A stretch of DNA of 64,000 nt from Chlamydomonas reinhardtii (Eukaryota; Chlorophyta; Chlorophyceae; Chlamydomonadales; Chlamydomonadaceae): the NCBI RefSeq assembly GCF_000002595.2, contig NC_057005.1, positions 1,699,923 to 1,763,922 of the forward strand, read 5' to 3'. Every line of letters starts with the position of its first letter. The first letter of the stretch is position 1. The notes beneath the pieces were generated by a model. That model ran no database searches, was not told the DNA's origin, and was given only the letters and a program-made list of their open reading frames with translations. The position numbers and the translations under genes were made by a program. Of the stretch, positions 58,646 to 64,000 are shown piece after piece.

Positions 58646-61077
58646 TGTGTGAATGTGCGTGCGTGAGCCACGGGTGGCAGGGACGGGGCGTTGCGGAGGG
58701 TTGGTCAGGGTCGTGTGTGTGGGGGGCGCTTGTGGGGAATGTGTCTAAGCTCCTGGCCGCATGTTGTTTGCTCCTTGCCGTGCCGTGCAGGTGGGCTGCG
58801 CCATGAACTGCCAGTTCTGCTACACGGGGCGCATGGGGCTGCTGGGCAACCTGTCCACTGCGCAGATCGTGGAGCAGGTGGTGGAGGCGCGCCGCTTCCT
58901 GGCGCAGGAGGGTGGGTGCGGGGCCTGCAGGCGGTGGATGCAATCATGGAACTCTTGCACGCTACCATGCAGCGCTTGCGACTCTGCTCGAATACCCGCG
59001 GGTTCTGGGTCTCGGTTTACCTGGGAATAAAACAGAACTGCCGGTCTCTCCTTGACGGCTAACCCCCGGTCTTTCCGCCATGCCGCTGCCCAGGTGACCG
59101 CACTCCGCTGACCAACCTGGTGTTCATGGGTATGGGCGAGCCACTGCACAACACGGAGGCGGTGCTGGCGGCCGCGGACATCGTCAGCCACTACCTGGGG
59201 CTGCACATCTCGCACAACAAGGTGTGAGGGGGACAGCTGAGGATTTAGGGTTGTGGGTCAGTGCCTGTGCCGCTTGTGCCCCGAAGGAGACAGACGGAGC
59301 GGGGGCGTGCGGTAGCGGTTAGGGGGGGCAGTTTGCGGAAGCGGGCTGGGTGCGGGCTTCAGAGGTGGCGCCCTTTGCCTGTGGGCACTGAATGGTGGCG
59401 GATATGCGACTGGTACGACTTTTTACGGCGTTCCGCGCGTCTCGTCTGTCGTTGTTTCATTCAGATCACGATCAGCACTGTGGGCCTGGTGCCGGAGATG
59501 CGGGCGGTGCTGGCACGCACACGCGTCCAAGTGGCGCTGTCGCTGCACGCCACCACCGGTAGGCAGCTAGGCCGCGTCACGAGAGGGCGGCCTGGGGATT
59601 CGCTGACTGTTCTGTGCCCCCGTAGCACGTCGGCACGTGGGCTGTGCGGCATCAACCCGACGGCTGCACGCACCTGACTTCGAACCGGATTGGTGCTGTC
59701 CTGCTGTTGCCTGGGTTCTCTTGGTATGCAGATGAGGTCCGCGACTGGATTGTACCGGTGAACCGGCGCTACGACCTGGCGACCCTCACGGCCGCACTGG
59801 AGGAAATGTTCCCCAAGGAGGAGGAAGCAGCCATAGGCAGCCTGTCCTCTTCGGACGAGGCGGCGGCTGCAGCAGTCTCACACGAGGCGGCGGCGGCGGC
59901 GGCGGGCAGCAGTAGCAGCTTGGGTGCTGCCGCAGACGTGAGCTCGGGCCCCGAGTCGGAGCGGTGGCTGCCGCCCGTCGAGCAGCTGGGCAGCGACGCC
60001 CCGTCCAGCAGCAGCAGTGGCAGTAGCAGCAGCGAGGCCGGGAAAGGCAGTAGCAAGGAGGGTCGCAGCCTGCTGGTGGAGTACACCATGTTGCACGGCA
60101 TCAACGATACATTGGATGACGCTCACCGGTGCGGGGTAATGCTTTACCTTACGTTGCTGTACTCGTGGGGCTTATGTGGGACCGCAGCCATCAAACATGT
60201 TATTGCCATGTCGCCGTCACAACCCACAGCGTACTATTGCTCTATGTGCTACAATGATGTCTTGACGCAGGCTCGCGGACATGCTGCGGCGCGTGAACTG
60301 CAAGGTGAGGGCCATTCATATGGACTGCCTCTCGTGTCTCGTCTGTGCCGCAATCTTCCATGCCTGGAAACGTAGTGGTGGCCACCTTCCATTCCCTGCT
60401 GGCCGCCCACCGTAAATCCGTAATCCCCATCTTTGTCGCGCCCCGCAGGTCAACCTCATTGTGTGAGTCGGGCTGCAATGCACCGTGGCGTCTGGTTAAT
60501 ATTCATGGACAGGGGAGCTGGCTCCAGCTGCATCACGCGAGGTTTCCGCCAGCCGTACTCGCCCTGCAACCGGCAGCGCCCCATTGTCCTGCAACTCGAG
60601 TCCGTTAGCTCTGATACCGCTGCGCGTGTAAACCTTTTTTCGCAAATCTCGTTGCTGTCCCTTGCCCTGCGCAGGTTCAACCCGCACAAGGGCACGCGGT
60701 TCCAGCCCTCCACGGATGAGGACATCAGCGCCTTCCGCTCCGCACTCATCCGGAGCGGCATGGTGTGCACCATCCGGGACAGCCGAGGTGCGCGCGGGGC
60801 TGCCCCTGCCAGGCTTTGCTCGCATCTGTGCGCGGCGCCGTCCCCTTGCGCGGTGGTCCCACCATCCCGCCTTTGCCACTGCTTTGCATTGACTGCGCTC
60901 ATTGTGCATGCTGCAGGCGACGACGAGATGGCGGCGTGCGGCCAGCTTGGCAACGTGGGGCTGTCCTTTCGGCCTTCGCCCATCCTGGACGCGCCTGAGC
61001 GCTTCCGCAAGTTCCTCCTACCGCCTAGCCCCGCAGTCGCAACAAAGCAGGCCGCAACCAGCCCAGCGGTGGCATGA
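57686..61077 (+). CDS. RlmN-type radical-SAM RNA methyltransferase (complete)
   Basis: Ten exons: 57686-58116, 58418-58604, 58791-58911, 59094-59221, 59465-59558, 59732-60128, 60271-60304, 60449-60462, 60675-60787, 60917-61077 (TGA); phases close to 559 residues. The radical-SAM cysteines are in VGCAMNCQFCYTGRMGL (C209, C213, C216; C-x3-C-x2-C). Then TNLVFMGMGEPLHN, ITISTVGLVPEM, VALSLHATTDEVRDWIVPVN, VEYTMLHGINDTLDDAHR, VNLIVFNPHKGTRF, and the second catalytic Cys in DEMAACGQLG (C514). RlmN-type enzymes methylate C2 of adenine in 23S rRNA and some tRNAs; a plastid role is likely because the N-terminus is Ala/Arg/Ser/Thr-rich and transit-like. A Ser/Ala/Glu-rich insertion (about 352-428) splits the barrel. 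Exon 8 is only 14 nt. Start at 57686 is the first ATG in frame. Confidence 0.9.
58605..58632. repeat. (GT)n microsatellite
   Basis: About fourteen GT units starting exactly at the donor site of the RlmN-like exon 2 (58605). Confidence 0.95.
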
Positions 61078-61972
61078 ACCCTGACGGCCTGACTGTGTTT
61101 GATGTCAACGTTGTGAGCTTTTGGTGGTTCAGCGGTGGTCCACAGAGTGCAGGTGTGGCGCATCCTCGGCTTCAATGGTATGGTATTGGAGGCGGTGATG
61201 GGTGTGCGATGGAACAGTGTTCAAGGCAGGTTGGCCGTTGGCGGTGATGGGGCATGATTACCACGACCCACGGCCGCATTCAGGGTTCGTTTCGTTTCTC
61301 CACCCACGCATGCCAAGAGGGTTTACGCGCCAGGGGAAGAGTACAACCGAGGCCTTTCGCGAGCGAGCCGGCGCATGAGTGTGAGCGCAGTGGCTTAAGC
61401 TGGCTTAGGAGGAGGGGCTTAGGAGGACGGCACAGTGAGGCAGGGAGGCGTGCATGGGAGGTGTGCCGCACGATTTCAGTCAGACACGTTACAGGTGCAC
61501 GCCGTCAAAACTCGCATGCTGCAGTCTGAGTTGCTTTGGCCTGGTGCCACCATGCTTCGTGGGGAAGCAGTGCAAACAAAACCGACGTTCATGTCAACCA
61601 TGCCGTCACGGAACAAAACCGACGGTTGCTGCCCCCCAACCCAACGAGAGGGGTACTTCAAAGCCGTCATGGCCGCCGAATGATCCACACCCGCAACCTC
61701 TCAATACCAAATACACGCGTCCACCGCACGGACAGCCTCCCGTGCAACCACGATGCTCCTTGCTCAGCCCCAGACATCACACTCTGTGCACTCGATCTTG
61801 CAGCCCTAAATCACGAAATGGTTACACATCGCACCTCCTGCCTGCTGCCGCACATTGCAGCCAGCTGCAAATGGGTATGTCAGGGGCACCCCTGGGGTAT
61901 GTCCAGGCGCCATGTTCAGCTCCTAAACGTGCCAAACCCCGTCCCACGCCGCTCCGCTTCACAGCGACGAGC
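61078..61972. other. Convergent 3' flanks
   Basis: Between the stops of the RlmN-like (+) and the SnoaL-like (-) genes. No TGTAA box was picked out with confidence and no gene seen. Confidence 0.45.
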
Positions 61973-63814
61973 CTACCGCTGCTGCCCCGCTGCGGTCGCC
62001 GACGCGGTCTGCCTCGCCGACCCCAACATGTAGGTATTCAGCTCTGACGTCTTGAGCTCGCGGAAGGTCACCTGCCACGCCAGCTTGCAGTCCTCATCCA
62101 GACTGCAGAGGCATCAGTACAGGCGAAGCAGGTTTGGGTCAGTATAAGCCCCGGTGAAACCGGCACGACAGTCATCAGTCCAATCTGATGCCTAACCAAC
62201 ATGCTTCGTGTTATGCTGCGCCTGGCCTGCTGCTGCCATGGCGTTAACATGGGTTACTTCCACATCTTGCCAGCACGTACCAGCCGCCCTCACCTGAACA
62301 GCGTGACGCCGCGATACTTGTGCATACGGCCGGTTGGGCCCACCGCGCCGAAGGTAACGCCCCCCTCGTCCTCGCTGCCTAGCGAGCGCCGCATGGACGA
62401 CGTGGGCGACAGGTGAACGCGCAGGTTCCCGTTCTTAGTCATCTCCACGCTACCGTGCTGCGGATGCAGCGTAGGCTGCTCGCGAGGGATGGCCTTGTCA
62501 GGCAGCGGCGACGTCGCAGCGGCGGCGGCCGCCGCTGCCGCTGAGGCGGCGGCGGTGGAAGACCAGGCCGGCTTGGCGCGCTCCTCAGGCTCGAAGTCGA
62601 ACCAGTGCACGGCCACAATGTTGGTGGTGGAGTCCGCAATGGTTTCCCGGATCACCACGGCGTCCTGAACAATGAGACAAACAGACTGGAGTAGAAGCGT
62701 GCATGCTTGTGAGCCAGGCCGCCCCAGTCACTACGGTCGTTGCTTCAATCCTATAAGGCTCGCCTCCCTTGCCACGGTTGCCCAGCTTACGGTCCCAACA
62801 GCACCCGCTTCGGCAGCACGCAGCGCTCCCCCCTAGCACACCTCACACACCTGCGTGCTGCGGCTGCGGCGCTCCTCCAGCGCGTCCACGCCCACCACGT
62901 CCTGCTCGAAGTCCGGCCAGCTGTAGATGTTGAATTCCTCCATGTCCGCGCGCACCTGCAGTTACACAGCATACAGCATGTTCGTCAGCAGACAAAGTAC
63001 GCAGCGAAAACACACGGTAGTGAAGAGACAGCATGTGCGTCCCCAAGTGCGGTGGCAATGCCCGTGTGCATAGCAATTGCCAGCGCTAATCAACCCTTCA
63101 ACTAACGGCCGCCTCTACGTAACCTCAAGCTCCAAGCAGCTGACCCCTTCTCTGCAGCATCGCCCGATGCGTGCATCGCCCTCACCATGCTCTCCAGGTC
63201 CGGACCCGGCGTCCAGTTCTCCACCCACTCTGTCGCCGCTTGCACCGCCCGCACGCGCCACATGGGGTCCACCGAGCGCGACGCGGGGATCTGGCAGAAG
63301 CTGCTGCCCGCTGCAGGCGCGCTGGTGTTGGTGGTGGGCGTCTGGTGGCCGCGCGCAATCAAGCGCTCGATGTTGGCCTGCTGCTGGCCAGGTAGATCAC
63401 GCCGCAGGTGCGCCTCCATCTCCTCGTGCGTGGGCTGGCGGTACTCAATTACCTCCGCGATCCGGCCCTCCTTGTCCAGCGTGACCATGCTGATGCCTGC
63501 AGCACGCAGCCGCACAAGCATCAGCCCAGGCAGTGCACGCACAGCCACCCGCGAAAAGACGGATGGGGCCTGCCATGTGAGCTATCAATGCGTCGGCAGT
63601 AGCCAAGACGTGCGCGGCGGGGCCAGGGCCCCTTGCAACCCCACAGTGTAGCTCGCTACCCAGGTTTGCAACTTGTTGGCCTACCCGAGAAGGTGCTGCG
63701 CTTGAAGGAGGCGGGCCTGCCGAACATGCCCACGCGGTTGATGCCCTCAGCCGTCCAGAACAGTGCCACGCGCCCCTCCTCCTCCGCATACGTGTTTACG
63801 GTAAACGTCAGGTC
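61973..63814 (-). CDS. SnoaL/NTF2-like domain protein, 3' part
   Basis: Exons read downward: 63814-63685, 63496-63186, 62955-62851, 62664-62294, 62102-61973 (TAG); phases close to 348 residues in the window. The gene continues beyond 64000. Seen: YAEEEGRVALFWTAEGINRV, ISMVTLDKEGRIAEVIEYRQ, MEEFNIYSWPDFEQDVVGVD, VVIRETIADSTTNIVAVHWF, GPTGRMHKYRGVTLFSLDED and LAWQVTFREL. Alternating strands with a short-acid-G-R-I pattern and two such modules suggest two SnoaL/NTF2-like cone folds; that assignment is inference. An Ala run (about 9 Ala) interrupts the second module. Function unknown. Confidence 0.65.
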
Positions 63815-64000
63815 CTGTCACGTCAGGCGTGCGGCGCGTGTTTAGCGACGGTGTAGGGACGGGTAACCGCTCCGAGTCTATGTGCCAAAGCCAACGTCGC
63901 CGCGTGATGTTCGCCACCCTGTCAAGTTTGGATGATTCTGCGTGCAGGCCGGGCGCTACCCCATTGTGGTCCTCCCAGATATGTTCCTGCCGTGCCATCG
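63815..64000. other. Intron or upstream exon of the SnoaL-like gene
   Basis: The minus frame is open from 63998 (MARQEHIWEDHNGVAPG) but does not join exon 63814 with a clear donor. Left unassigned. Confidence 0.3.

Noticed and set aside
1-64000. tRNA or rRNA genes
   Set aside because: No B-box-like GGTTCGA context with a matching acceptor stem was found on reading through; a covariance search would be needed to exclude them fully.

Overview
This looks like nuclear DNA of a volvocine / Chlamydomonas-like green alga. Genes are cut into many short exons with GT-AG introns, coding third positions are very GC-rich, CTG/CAG and CA/GT microsatellites are frequent, the candidate poly(A) signals read TGTAA, one gene carries a long (S)P-rich hydroxyproline-type glycoprotein tract, and several proteins have plastid-type leaders. 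All exon models below were built by hand from reading frame, splice sites and intron phase; the phases close exactly in every model given as join coordinates.

Layout. 56-4404 (+): 3' part of an arylsulfatase-type sulfatase interrupted by a proline-rich domain of about 530 residues. 5544-9961 (-): complete 12-exon tRNA pseudouridine synthase of the PUS3/DEG1 family. 10334-14112 (-): complete SETD9-like SET-domain protein. 14397-15934 (+): small plastid/thylakoid-type protein sharing a 284-bp divergent promoter with it. 16331-16542: a MITE. 16625-21565 (+): large F-box-like leucine-rich-repeat protein. 23262-24149 (-): hypothetical protein. 24579-26263 (+): type II membrane glycosyltransferase-like protein. 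27873-30408 (-): decayed LINE 3' part. 32234-36298 (-): Gln/Ala/Ser-rich protein of 1,144 residues, function not recognised.

From about 36 to 54 kb the window is a transposon nest. It holds two degenerate Fanzor (eukaryotic TnpB-like nuclease) loci, at 38.9-39.3 and 41.5-42.7 kb, and three extra copies of a Fanzor last exon with its 3' terminus (40.5-41.2, 50.4-51.0 and 53.1-53.9 kb). The last two lie head-out around a 2-kb cargo. The nest also holds a 5' LINE fragment carrying a 249-bp hAT-type MITE, and a JmjC-like dioxygenase gene (43681-46283, +). A hairpin at the Fanzor 3' ends shows compensatory base changes between families and is the best candidate in the window for an undescribed functional element, a guide-RNA scaffold or an RNA 3' end.

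The right end returns to ordinary host genes: 54922-56983 (-) plastid-type histidine phosphatase, divergent from 57686-61077 (+) a RlmN-type radical-SAM methyltransferase with a 14-nt microexon, and 61973-63814 (-) the 3' part of a SnoaL/NTF2-like protein that continues past the window. Host genes here concern tRNA/rRNA modification, protein methylation and plastid functions; nothing suggests that they form a single pathway.
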